A model generated the notes under the pieces. The model ran no database searches. It was given only the letters and a program-made list of their open reading frames with translations, and had not been told where the DNA came from. The position numbers and the translations under genes are program-made. From Pararhizobium sp. (GTDB lineage Bacteria; Pseudomonadota; Alphaproteobacteria; Rhizobiales; Rhizobiaceae): a stretch of 64,000 nucleotides of DNA. Below are positions 50,782-59,050 of the stretch, piece after piece. Each line of letters opens with the position of its first letter. Position 1 is the first letter of the stretch. The stretch lies in NCBI GenBank assembly GCA_030655075.1, contig JAURWE010000122.1:62001-126000 (forward strand), read 5' to 3'.

Positions 50782-51450
50782 ATGAAACGCTTTGGCCTCA
50801 CCCAACGAGCACATTCGATATCTGGCATGGCGGAGCGTCGCGATATGCTCGACCAACGATGGTCCAGGCTGATCGAACGGCTTGGCGGATGTCCTGTGCC
50901 GCTCGCAAACTCGGTTAAACACCCGAAGCGGTATCTGGAAGCTCTGGCCCTTGACGGCCTGATCATGACGGGTGGTAACGATCTTTCGGCGCTTGCCGAC
51001 GCGACGGACCCGGCCCCCGAGCGCGACAATTTCGAGACCGAAGCCTATGCCTATTGTTTGGAAAAAGGTCTTCCGGTTCTGGGGGTTTGTCGTGGGGCGC
51101 AGATGATCAACATCTTGTCTGGCGGGCGGCTTGAGCGAATCACGAACCATATCGCGCTCCGTCACAAAATCATCTGGAGCGATGCTTTGCCGAATGGCTG
51201 GCACTGCCCGGCGAATGTCAACAGCTATCATGGCTTGGCAATTCCCGCCGATGGGCTTGCTGCTGGCTTGACAGCCGCAGGCTGGGCGGACGACGGCTCT
51301 ATCGAAGCCTTTTATTCCGCTGACGCGGCCGTGACTGGCATAGTGTGGCATCCTGAACGCGAGGAAGCCCTACCTCGCGAGGCGCTGGCGTTTCTAGCGC
51401 GCACGCTCCGCCTTGAAAGTGATGTAGGCAACATGGAAAGATCGGAATGA
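50782..51450 (+). CDS. Class I glutamine amidotransferase, candidate gamma-glutamyl-CDP-amidate hydrolase
   Basis: A 222-residue peptidase C26/PuuD-like hydrolase with nucleophile Cys103 in VLGVCRGAQMINI, His190 and Glu192 in VWHPERE, and the oxyanion-side LIMTGGNDLSAL. The family includes gamma-glutamyl-GABA hydrolases. In the Campylobacter phosphoramidate pathway a member (Cj1417) releases glutamate from gamma-glutamyl-CDP-amidate to give cytidine diphosphoramidate. It starts 3 bases after the glutamine-kinase-like gene and overlaps the methyltransferase gene as ATGA, so the three are translated together. That coupling is the main reason for the specific call. Confidence 0.75.
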   Translation: MKRFGLTQRAHSISGMAERRDMLDQRWSRLIERLGGCPVPLANSVKHPKRYLEALALDGLIMTGGNDLSALADATDPAPERDNFETEAYAYCLEKGLPVLGVCRGAQMINILSGGRLERITNHIALRHKIIWSDALPNGWHCPANVNSYHGLAIPADGLAAGLTAAGWADDGSIEAFYSADAAVTGIVWHPEREEALPREALAFLARTLRLESDVGNMERSE

Positions 51451-52280
51451 CCCAGAAGATTTCAGTTGCAAGACCCATCCTTTCGAAATTCAAGCGGCAG
51501 GTCCGGTATACGATGGTGGCAGCAGCTGCACTTCTGCACCGGCTGGGCATTTTCATGATCGTATCGGCGCGCAAGCTCGTCCGTTTGACCGAGATGCATA
51601 CGATCGACCAAACCTCGGATCGCTTCGTCATCGAATTGCCGACGCTGCACAAGAAGATCAGGCACGAACTGGACTTACAGCGGCGGGAATATGACAGCTA
51701 TTCATATTTTCATGGCCATCCCTACCAGTCACTGGGCATTCTCCAAGTTTTCGGCGAGCGGGGAACCGAAGAACGATTTGACGCCTACAATCTCGCCACA
51801 CTGATAAAAGCCGAGGACCATGTCCTCTATATCGGCTGCAATTGCGGTTTCATGGCAATATATGCTGCTTTTAGAACGGGCTGCAGCGCGGAGGGGATCG
51901 ACATCAACCCCTATATGATCCGTGTGGGGCAACATTGCGCCGACTATCTACACATGAGCGACCGCGCGAAGCTGATTGCCCAGTCTTTCCTCGACTACAA
52001 GCCTGAGCGACTTTACTCCGTTGTCCTGTCCTTCGCGACTCATTGGACCGACGACGAGAATTACCGTGTCCGGCTGCAGGATCACCTGCTGCGTATCCAC
52101 GCTATGATGGAAACCGGCGGGATGTTGATTTTCGAGTCGCATTCGGCGGACGTGGGCGATCCGGAATTCTATGCCGCGCTCGAGGAAATGCGCGGCCATT
52201 TCTCTTGGGATGGATGCCGGTCCATGGCGCGAGGAACGCGCGAACTGTATTTGATGCGGCAAATCGCAAGCTCATCGTAA
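51447..52280 (+). CDS. SAM-dependent methyltransferase (candidate phosphoramidate O-methylation)
   Basis: A 277-residue class I methyltransferase. The SAM-binding motif is HVLYIGCNCGFMAIYAA followed by the acidic residue in AEGIDINPYM; post-motifs are YSVVLSFATHWTDDEN and MMETGGMLIFESHSAD. The first 90 residues are an extra basic and amphipathic N-terminal region (FKRQVRYTMVAAAALLHRLG) that might associate with the membrane. Translationally coupled to the amidotransferase-like gene. In C. jejuni two methyltransferases (Cj1419, Cj1420) accompany the phosphoramidate genes, and two are present here too. Confidence 0.75.
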   Translation: MTQKISVARPILSKFKRQVRYTMVAAAALLHRLGIFMIVSARKLVRLTEMHTIDQTSDRFVIELPTLHKKIRHELDLQRREYDSYSYFHGHPYQSLGILQVFGERGTEERFDAYNLATLIKAEDHVLYIGCNCGFMAIYAAFRTGCSAEGIDINPYMIRVGQHCADYLHMSDRAKLIAQSFLDYKPERLYSVVLSFATHWTDDENYRVRLQDHLLRIHAMMETGGMLIFESHSADVGDPEFYAALEEMRGHFSWDGCRSMARGTRELYLMRQIASSS

Positions 52281-52402
52281 AAGTATCAAAGATTATCGAC
52301 GCAAGCTGATGTGCCGATATTCGTTATTGCTTTTTTTCAGAAAGTCCCGCCTCTGGCGCTATGCACTCATTCGGCGATTGTCCCGGGTAATAGGAGACGT
52401 CA

Positions 52403-53191
52403 TTGAAAGCTCTCATTCTCGCCGCTGGCCAAGGTACTAGGCTGCGTCCGCTCACCGACGATCGGCCGAAGTGCATGGTCGAACTGGTCGGTCGACCGCT
52501 ACTGGATCGACAGGCTGCGACGCTTCGTGGCGCCGGCATCACCGATATCACCGTCATCACCGGCTATCGCGCCGACCAGATCGAATCCGCAGGCTTTGCC
52601 ACCCGCCTTAATTCGCGTTTTGCCTTCACCAACATGGTTGCAACGCTTTTCTGCGCTGAAGACCTGATGGACAATAATCAAGACTTGTTGATTTGCTATG
52701 GCGACATCGTCTATGAAGCTCGCGTTCTTGCTGCGCTTTTGAAGGTTGATGCATCGGTGACCGTCGTGATCGACAGCCAGTGGCGTCGCTATTGGGAACT
52801 TCGACTGGATGATCCGCTGAACGATGCCGAGACCCTTAAACTGGGTCCAAATGGGCGCTTGCTCGAACTGGGCAAGAAGCCGGCAAGCTATGCCGACATT
52901 GAGGGCCAATATATCGGCCTGATAAGGATCCGAGCGGATCAAGTGCTGGCCCTGAAAACTCTTTACCATGAGATGGACCGATCGGGGACTTACGACGGCA
53001 AGGATTTCGATAACATGTACATGACGAGCTTCATCCAGTACCAGATCGATCAACGATGGGATGTGCGCGTCGCGGCGACAGACAATGGCTGGCTGGAAGT
53101 GGATAGCGTGACGGATCTCGAACTTTATCATCGCATGGCGGCAGACGGTACTCTCGCTCCATTCTACAAGCTTCAGGAAACGCAGGAATGA
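52403..53191 (+). CDS. Nucleotidyltransferase, candidate CTP:phosphoglutamine cytidylyltransferase
   Basis: A 262-residue NTP-transferase with an intact signature: ILAAGQGTRLRPLTDDRPKC (about 4-23), CYGDIVY with the metal-binding Asp, VIDSQWRRYWELRLDDP and the second metal Asp in WLEVDSVTDLELY. It resembles LicC-type phosphocholine cytidylyltransferases and C. jejuni Cj1416, which makes CDP-L-glutamine from phosphoglutamine and CTP. It starts with TTG 52403 behind TAGGAGA, and overlaps the next methyltransferase gene as ATGA. With a degenerate copy fused to the kinase upstream, this one is likely the active enzyme. CDP-choline or CDP-aminoethylphosphonate synthesis is the main alternative. 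Confidence 0.75.
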   Translation: MKALILAAGQGTRLRPLTDDRPKCMVELVGRPLLDRQAATLRGAGITDITVITGYRADQIESAGFATRLNSRFAFTNMVATLFCAEDLMDNNQDLLICYGDIVYEARVLAALLKVDASVTVVIDSQWRRYWELRLDDPLNDAETLKLGPNGRLLELGKKPASYADIEGQYIGLIRIRADQVLALKTLYHEMDRSGTYDGKDFDNMYMTSFIQYQIDQRWDVRVAATDNGWLEVDSVTDLELYHRMAADGTLAPFYKLQETQE

Positions 53192-54147
53192 CACTTCCCC
53201 GAATATCAGCGGAGACCGCGTGCGTGATCTGTGGAAAGGTTGGATCTGTCCGTATCGTCGATACCTACAAATCGACTTGGTGCGACTGTGCTGCATGCGG
53301 GTGCTATTCGCGCAACCAGAAAACACGTTATCCTTACGAAGGTGTGGCGGGCAAGCTGCTGGGCATCTTGGGCGGCGTGCCGAAGGTCAATGGGTTTCTG
53401 AAGTCGCTGGCTCGCAAGGAACAGGGCGTCGATTTTTACCGCTACTATTCGGATCAGTTGACCTCCACCGATCGTGGCCCCTTGACTGGCCAGTTCGATA
53501 TGGTGACGGCAGAACTCAGGAAGGAAGGCTTGCTGGACAGTTGGGAAGGCAAGCGGATCCTGGAAATCAGCGGTGAACCGGGCTATTTCGCTGCTGACAC
53601 GATGACAGCTGGCGCCGATGTGCTTGTTTCCGCCTTCGCGGATGACGTGGCGCGCGCCATGACGGATCACCTGAAGCTCAAGACCTTCACATATGATTTC
53701 AACGCGGACGACATCATCGCGAAGGTTGAGGCCCATGGAGGGCGCGAACCCTATGATTTGATTTTCATCCGCTTTGCCATCGGGTTCTGCCTTGATGTGC
53801 CAGCGCTGATGCACAAGCTTTCGCCTCTGTTGAAAACGGGTGGGTTACTCTATATCTCGTTTAGTCCGGCATCACGCGCTGTACTATTGCGATGGATGTT
53901 CGACGACTATACCTACTTGCGCCAGTATACTGAGGAGCATTTGACTGCTTCGGCTGCCGGTGCTGGAATGACGCTGCGCACGCGATTTGATGAGGGCTTC
54001 TTTCATTGGAATAGGGGCCCGCATAGCCTGCATTGGTCGTTGCGTTGGTTTGCACGCAAATATTTCGATGCATCTTCCTACTTCAGCGACGTCAGCGAAG
54101 AAGATTCGGTGCAGCAGCGCATAGCGATGATTTATATGAAAGCATGA
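53188..54147 (+). CDS. Zinc-ribbon SAM methyltransferase-like protein
   Basis: A 319-residue protein. An N-terminal zinc-ribbon-like pair (CVICGK at about 12-17 and CDCAACG at about 32-38) precedes a class I methyltransferase fold: KRILEISGEPGYFAADTMTA replaces the usual G-x-G-x-G motif, then YDLIFIRFAIGFCLDVPALM and LLKTGGLLYISFSP. The atypical motif I leaves the activity uncertain. It is coupled by a 4-base overlap to the nucleotidyltransferase gene, suggesting the same pathway. It could be the second methyltransferase of a phosphoramidate route (Cj1419/Cj1420-like). Confidence 0.65.
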   Translation: MTLPRISAETACVICGKVGSVRIVDTYKSTWCDCAACGCYSRNQKTRYPYEGVAGKLLGILGGVPKVNGFLKSLARKEQGVDFYRYYSDQLTSTDRGPLTGQFDMVTAELRKEGLLDSWEGKRILEISGEPGYFAADTMTAGADVLVSAFADDVARAMTDHLKLKTFTYDFNADDIIAKVEAHGGREPYDLIFIRFAIGFCLDVPALMHKLSPLLKTGGLLYISFSPASRAVLLRWMFDDYTYLRQYTEEHLTASAAGAGMTLRTRFDEGFFHWNRGPHSLHWSLRWFARKYFDASSYFSDVSEEDSVQQRIAMIYMKA

Positions 54148-54174
54148 GGATCTCAATATGCGGCGGGCAAACTG

Positions 54175-54630
54175 ATGGATGAAGCCCTTGTACTTGTAAG
54201 CCGCATTATCGCCGTCAGCGAGTCGACGCAAAGGGAAGCGGTTCGTACGACGGACCCGGGTGAATCAGCGCTATTTGATCTCGATGCTTTGCTCTCTGGC
54301 GGGGCGAATTTAGCATTCGAGCAATTGTCGAGTTCGCAACTTGATAGGCTCCGACGAAAGATTGAGGTCGCCCGCAAACTCCACCGGGCCTATGAACGCG
54401 ATCTTTCTCGGCCTGCAACTGCTACGCCGCTTTCGGCGGGAGGGGTCAACCAGCTTTGCGCCGTGATGCTGCTCTCCGCATTGCGTTGTCAGGATCCGCG
54501 CTTTCTCAATGCGGCCTTGAAGCTGATTGATGGCCTTATCCTGCCTGCTGCCGTGCCGGTTTCTGCGGAACTGATATCCCTCGCGCAGAGCACGCTCAAC
54601 ATTTTGGTACCCTCGGAACGATGCCTGTGA
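54175..54630 (+). CDS. Hypothetical helical protein (151 aa)
   Basis: Soluble, mainly helical protein of 151 residues with no family I can recognise. Notable stretches are SGGANLAFEQLSSSQLDRLR and NQLCAVMLLSALRCQDPRFL. No signal peptide, membrane segment or catalytic motif is evident. It starts 27 bases after the methyltransferase gene and overlaps the formyltransferase-like gene by 10 bases. Cluster membership and coupling argue that it is real and functionally tied to the formyltransferase-like protein, perhaps as an accessory subunit. Confidence 0.6.
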   Translation: MDEALVLVSRIIAVSESTQREAVRTTDPGESALFDLDALLSGGANLAFEQLSSSQLDRLRRKIEVARKLHRAYERDLSRPATATPLSAGGVNQLCAVMLLSALRCQDPRFLNAALKLIDGLILPAAVPVSAELISLAQSTLNILVPSERCL

Positions 54631-55454
54631 CAACGACGATACCTCTTGCCATCCTGGCTTTTCGCGGCGGCTGTCCGGTCACCGAGGCTTATCTCAGCAG
54701 TTTGAATCGACACGGTTTGCGGCCGGCCGTGATCCTTGCAGTCGACTATGTCGGCGATGGAGCCAAGGCAGCGAAGCTTCAATGCCTTCTCGGGACCTAC
54801 CTCTCGGCCAAGCTCCTGAGGCGCTGGAGAAACAGGTCAGCGCGTATCGCGGGCGATCTCGCCGATAGGCTTCAGCAGGATTATGCAGTCAAGCTCAGGC
54901 CGGGCCATGAGCCCGCCTTCAAGGCTTCTGCTGATCGGGTGATCCACCTAACCGTCAAAGACTATACGGACCCTCGACTGCGGGAAGCCATGCGCGCTTG
55001 CGGCGCGGAGGCGTTCCTCTATTGCTCGGGCGGACGGGTTCCGGCTGTGGTTTTTGAAGAGGGTTTCAGGATTTTGCATATCCATCCGGGTGTCGTTCCC
55101 CACGTCAGGGGATCCGACGGGTTACTCTGGTCTATCCTTGCGCGACAGAGGGCGGGCAGCAGTTGTTTCTATATGGATGCCGGCATTGATACTGGCAGGC
55201 TGATAGCCACGGCTGAATACCCGATACCCAGTTGGCCAGGCTTGGATGTGGACCCGGATGTCCTCTACAATGCTCTCATCCATTGCTACGATCCGCATCT
55301 GAGGGCATCGCTCCTGATCGACGTGCTGAAGGGGCCTGGCCAAAATGGCGACCTGGCACACATGCCATCAACGAAACAGGCCTATGATGGAGGGCACTAC
55401 TACACTATGCACAAGGCACTGCGCGACCGCGTGCTGTCCCATCTCTGTGCGTGA
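54621..55454 (+). CDS. Formyltransferase-fold protein (10-formyl-THF dependent type)
   Basis: A 277-residue protein of the formyl transferase superfamily. The hallmark region is ILHIHPGVVPHVRGSDGLLW followed by the catalytic Asp stretch FYMDAGIDTGRLIATAEYPI. The usual Asn-x-His-x-Ser/Asp triad reads as CSGGRV...HIHPG, so the Asn position is Cys/Ser-like and the catalysis may differ. In polysaccharide clusters such enzymes N-formylate amino sugars. The overlap with the upstream 151-residue gene indicates coupled translation. Confidence 0.75.
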   Translation: MPVTTTIPLAILAFRGGCPVTEAYLSSLNRHGLRPAVILAVDYVGDGAKAAKLQCLLGTYLSAKLLRRWRNRSARIAGDLADRLQQDYAVKLRPGHEPAFKASADRVIHLTVKDYTDPRLREAMRACGAEAFLYCSGGRVPAVVFEEGFRILHIHPGVVPHVRGSDGLLWSILARQRAGSSCFYMDAGIDTGRLIATAEYPIPSWPGLDVDPDVLYNALIHCYDPHLRASLLIDVLKGPGQNGDLAHMPSTKQAYDGGHYYTMHKALRDRVLSHLCA

Positions 55455-55469
55455 GTCTGGAAGGCTGCC

Positions 55470-56753
55470 ATGACCACCATTTCTCGCGTCACTGGATGGA
55501 TCGAGCGCTTCAGAAAATCCACGCTTCTGCGGCGCATGGGAGCGCTTACGACAGGAACCGTGATTGCGCAGGCGATCCAGTTGCTCAACCTTGTGGTCCT
55601 TGCCAAGTTCTATCCACTGTCGGATGTCGGCATATACAGTGTCTTCTTCGCCGTTGTCGGAACTCTCACGCCGGTTGCCATGCTCGGTTATGAAATGCTA
55701 ATTCCGGCTGTGCCCGACGCGGAAGTCCGGCCGTACCTCAAATCGGTGGTATTGCTTCCTATCCCTATGGCGCTGTTGATCGCAGTGACAGCCCTGCTTT
55801 TGGGATACGATCACTGGGCTGCAATTGCGCCGTGGATAGCCGGGGCTGCTATCCAAAGGCTCGGAGAGATGTACAATGTTCGCCGCAATCGATTCGGTCG
55901 TGTAGCGGCGGCCAGATTGCTTCCTGCTCTCCTGATGAGCGGTGTGTTGGCAAGTTTAATTGTCAGCCGCAGGGGCGACATCAATGCGATGATCGCTTGG
56001 CAGGCTGGTCTGGTTTTCCTGCTCGGTATCTCCTATACGTCTTTTAGCCTGCCCCTGCGAGAACTCACTGCCTCCGATCGGTGGCGGGACATGGTCAAGA
56101 CACTGAGAAATGCGGCCAATGCTCCGCTCTTCCTAATGCCATCGAACGTCCTTAACCTCATTGCCTACAACGTGCCTGTTGTGGTGATCGGCAAGTGGTT
56201 CAGCCCCGACCTGGCAGCGCAGTATGCCTATGTTCTCCGGTTCGGATTTGGGCCAGTCAGCCTGATTGGTGGAACTCTCTACCAAGTTTTCTACGGGTTG
56301 TTGACAGAAGCCGTCAGGGACCAAAACGAGGTGCTGTTCCAACAATTCGCCAGAGCACGACGGGTGATTTTCTTCGCTGCATTGGCCGCAACGCTGGGTA
56401 TTGCCTTCACCTATCCCATCGGATTCCAGTTGCTGTTGGGACCGCAATGGATAATTGCAGGGTGGATCTCAGTGATCTTTGCGCCCTTCTTTGGAGCAAT
56501 GATCTATCTCACACCGCTTTCGGTCTCGCTCAATACGTTCAATCGCCAGTACTACGACCTGAAAACGCAGATACATTATCTCGCCATATCCATATTCTCA
56601 TTCGGGACTGCTATTGCGGTGCACAATTCATGGATCGGCTTCATGCTGTTTTCTTGGCTAGGCTGCTTGCGCTATGCGATACTTCTCCGATACATCAATG
56701 TAATTCTGATTGAAAACAAGGTGATACCCGATGGTGGCGGGAAAGCTGCTTAG
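55470..56753 (+). CDS. wzx: Polysaccharide repeat-unit flippase (Wzx-like)
   Basis: Integral membrane protein of 427 residues with about 12 predicted helices, of the MATE/MVF polysaccharide export superfamily. Typical segments are MGALTTGTVIAQAIQLLNLV near the N-terminus, FYPLSDVGIYSVFFAVVGT and FGPVSLIGGTLYQVFYGLLT. It would translocate lipid-linked repeat units to the periplasm. A ribosome site (TGGAAGG) precedes ATG 55470. It overlaps the next gene by 23 bases. Confidence 0.87.
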   Translation: MTTISRVTGWIERFRKSTLLRRMGALTTGTVIAQAIQLLNLVVLAKFYPLSDVGIYSVFFAVVGTLTPVAMLGYEMLIPAVPDAEVRPYLKSVVLLPIPMALLIAVTALLLGYDHWAAIAPWIAGAAIQRLGEMYNVRRNRFGRVAAARLLPALLMSGVLASLIVSRRGDINAMIAWQAGLVFLLGISYTSFSLPLRELTASDRWRDMVKTLRNAANAPLFLMPSNVLNLIAYNVPVVVIGKWFSPDLAAQYAYVLRFGFGPVSLIGGTLYQVFYGLLTEAVRDQNEVLFQQFARARRVIFFAALAATLGIAFTYPIGFQLLLGPQWIIAGWISVIFAPFFGAMIYLTPLSVSLNTFNRQYYDLKTQIHYLAISIFSFGTAIAVHNSWIGFMLFSWLGCLRYAILLRYINVILIENKVIPDGGGKAA

Positions 56754-57852
56754 ATACGCGTTGAGCGGAGAAGGCTTTCGCCAAGCTGCAGCCTTATTCG
56801 GCCATTGCATTGGGAAGAGCTACGACGTCGTCTTTGCGGCCGGTAGCCAGGTTGATCTCCAGTGGGTTATTCCGGCCTATGTGGCAGCGCGGGCACGAGG
56901 CATTGTCTGCGCCTTGGCTGGCCCTGAACTGAAAATGCCCGCCGGCATGGAATACATCAATCTTCCGATCCGCCTGTTTCCTTTGCTGCGCACGCGTATC
57001 ATCGTTACAGCGACAACCGGACTGAAAGCGGCACACATGCCACGCCAGGCGGTGCACCGGGTTGCTGTGCCGCATTCACTGGTGAGCCTGCACATGGTGT
57101 ATCCTGAAGGCACGTTTGATCCCTATACGGATATATTTTGCTGTGGCTCGCATCACCTTGCGGAGATCGAAGCGATGAATCGTCTTGCCGGTCGCGCCGA
57201 CCGACGTCCTACGTTGATCGGATACGGTAAGGCAGAGCGCCTTCTCGAGACCCGGCCCAAAACAACCGCTTCTATGGACGGCAGGTTGCACATCTTGATC
57301 GGCCCGTCTTGGGGCAAGGGGAACATTCTTGAAGCGATCGGTGATCCTCTGCTTGCGCGATTATTGGCGCAAGGCTACAGGGTGACATTGCGGCCTCACC
57401 CGTCATTTTTCATTCTTGGGAATGCACAACTCGCTCCTCTCGTGGAAAAGTGGCGGGAACACGAAGCCTTCGCTCTGGAAAATTCCTTGGAGGAAAGCCG
57501 TGCGCTTTGGACTGCAGACCTATTGATCGCAGACTATTCCGGTTTCGCGATGGAGTTTGCGTTCATGCGGGAACGGCCTGTACTATATATCGACGTACCT
57601 TCAAAGGTTCTCAATCCAAAGTGGGGTGACGTGGGGTCGACGCCGATCGAATTGTACATTCGGGATCGGATTGGGATCGTCGTCCCCCCGGACGTCGAGC
57701 TTGTCATGGACGGATTGAGAAAGATCTCGCAACACGATACGGAATGGTCCGGCAGAATTCACCATGAGCGCGAGACTGCATGGGTGAATCTCGGGCATTT
57801 CGGCGAAGCCTGCGCCGCGGAATTATCGAATATGCTTGCCAAGACGGCGTAA
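56731..57852 (+). CDS. CDP-glycerol phosphotransferase-like (TagB/TagF family) protein
   Basis: A 373-residue GT-B-fold transferase. The C-terminal half contains the family pattern VTLRPHPSFFI and LLIADYSGFAMEFAFMRERP, with the Asp/Ser-containing donor site seen in CDP-glycerol:polyglycerophosphate phosphotransferases. It would transfer a phospho-alcohol or similar phosphoryl group from a CDP donor to the glycan. In a cluster that encodes CDP-activated donor synthesis it is the best visible candidate to attach such a group, possibly the phosphoramidate itself, but this is inference. It overlaps the flippase gene by 23 bases. Confidence 0.65.
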   Translation: MVAGKLLRYALSGEGFRQAAALFGHCIGKSYDVVFAAGSQVDLQWVIPAYVAARARGIVCALAGPELKMPAGMEYINLPIRLFPLLRTRIIVTATTGLKAAHMPRQAVHRVAVPHSLVSLHMVYPEGTFDPYTDIFCCGSHHLAEIEAMNRLAGRADRRPTLIGYGKAERLLETRPKTTASMDGRLHILIGPSWGKGNILEAIGDPLLARLLAQGYRVTLRPHPSFFILGNAQLAPLVEKWREHEAFALENSLEESRALWTADLLIADYSGFAMEFAFMRERPVLYIDVPSKVLNPKWGDVGSTPIELYIRDRIGIVVPPDVELVMDGLRKISQHDTEWSGRIHHERETAWVNLGHFGEACAAELSNMLAKTA

Positions 57853-57883
57853 CCACTGAAAATAACCTCGGATTTAGGACCTC

Positions 57884-59020
57884 ATGCACCATCAGATCTG
57901 TACCCGCTGCATCATGGATACGAGCGATCCCGACATATCTTTCGATGCGGAAGGCGTGTGTAGCCATTGTCACGGGTTCGATAAGCATACCCGGCTGAAC
58001 TGGCATCCTGATGCCACCGGTCGCGAGATGCTCGACGGTATCGTAGCCCAGATCAAACGAGAGGGCGAAGGCAAGGATTACGATTGCGCAATCGGCTTGA
58101 GCGGCGGCGTAGACAGCTCCTATCTGGCCTATGTTGCCCGCAAGGAACTGGACTTGCGCCTTTTGGCCGTGCACGTAGATGGCGGATGGAACTCGGAACT
58201 GGCGACCCGGAATATTGAGAACATCGTCCGGAAATTGGATATCGACCTGCATACATATGTTGTGGATTGGGAAGAAATGCGCGATTTGCAGCGCGCTTTT
58301 CTGCGTGCTGGCCTCGCCAACCAGGATGTCCCCCAGGATCACGCATTCTTCGCATCGCTTTATGGGAATGCGCAGGCCTATGGGCTCAGATATGTGCTCA
58401 GCGGCGGCAATTTGGCCACAGAGTCGATCATGCCCGAGGAATGGGCCTACAATGCCATGGACCTGAGACATCTTGAGGCAGTCCATCGGCGTTTCGGCTC
58501 GATAAAGCTCAAGACCTTTCCGCGGGTCAGCTTCCTGCGCTATTATTTTTGGAACCGGTATGTAAAGCGAATGCGGGTCATCCGCCCGCTAAACTACATG
58601 CCTTATGTCAAGAACGACGCGATCGCGCTACTCGAGCGCGAACTTGGCTTCCGCTATTACGGCGGCAAGCATTTTGAATCGCGATTTACGAAGTGGCAGC
58701 AGCTCTATTACCGGCCCAAGAAGTTCGGTTATGACGAGCGCCGGCCTTATCTGTCCAGCTTGATCCTGTCGGACCAGATGACGCGCGACGAAGCCATGCA
58801 AGCACTGGCCGGGGACGTTGAAAACGAGCGCCAAGCAGAGGAGGAGACAGATTTCATCCTGAAGAAGCTGTCGGTCAGCAAGGAAGAATTCCGGCAGATC
58901 ATGGAAGCGCCCTCGCGGACCTTCCGCGATTTTCCTTCGAACTACGTGCTCTTCAATCTCAAGACCGCGCTGCGTGAATGGCTACGGTCCAAGGGAATGG
59001 TGCTACATCCGAATTCCTGA
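57884..59020 (+). CDS. wbpG: N-acetyl sugar amidotransferase (WbpG/PseA family)
   Basis: ATP-PP-loop amidotransferase of 378 residues that converts an acetamido group on a sugar to acetamidino. An N-terminal zinc-type motif pair (CTRCIMDTSDP and CSHCHGF) precedes the PP-loop AIGLSGGVDSSYLAYVARKE (about 65-85). Conserved GGNLATESIMPEEW and KRMRVIRPLNYMPYVKNDAI follow, as in WbpG. In P. aeruginosa O5, WbpG works with HisH2 and HisF2 on UDP-linked ManNAc(3NAc)A; here both partner genes follow directly. ATG 57884 has TTAGGAC upstream. Confidence 0.9.
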   Translation: MHHQICTRCIMDTSDPDISFDAEGVCSHCHGFDKHTRLNWHPDATGREMLDGIVAQIKREGEGKDYDCAIGLSGGVDSSYLAYVARKELDLRLLAVHVDGGWNSELATRNIENIVRKLDIDLHTYVVDWEEMRDLQRAFLRAGLANQDVPQDHAFFASLYGNAQAYGLRYVLSGGNLATESIMPEEWAYNAMDLRHLEAVHRRFGSIKLKTFPRVSFLRYYFWNRYVKRMRVIRPLNYMPYVKNDAIALLERELGFRYYGGKHFESRFTKWQQLYYRPKKFGYDERRPYLSSLILSDQMTRDEAMQALAGDVENERQAEEETDFILKKLSVSKEEFRQIMEAPSRTFRDFPSNYVLFNLKTALREWLRSKGMVLHPNS

Positions 59021-59050
59021 TGGTTAGGGGTTCGCTCTTGGCGGTATGAT

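Noticed and set aside
47725..53191. Phosphonate (C-P) biosynthesis as the main explanation of the kinase and nucleotidyltransferase genes
   Set aside because: No PEP mutase or phosphonopyruvate decarboxylase is present, and the linked C26 amidotransferase and methyltransferases fit the phosphoramidate pathway better.
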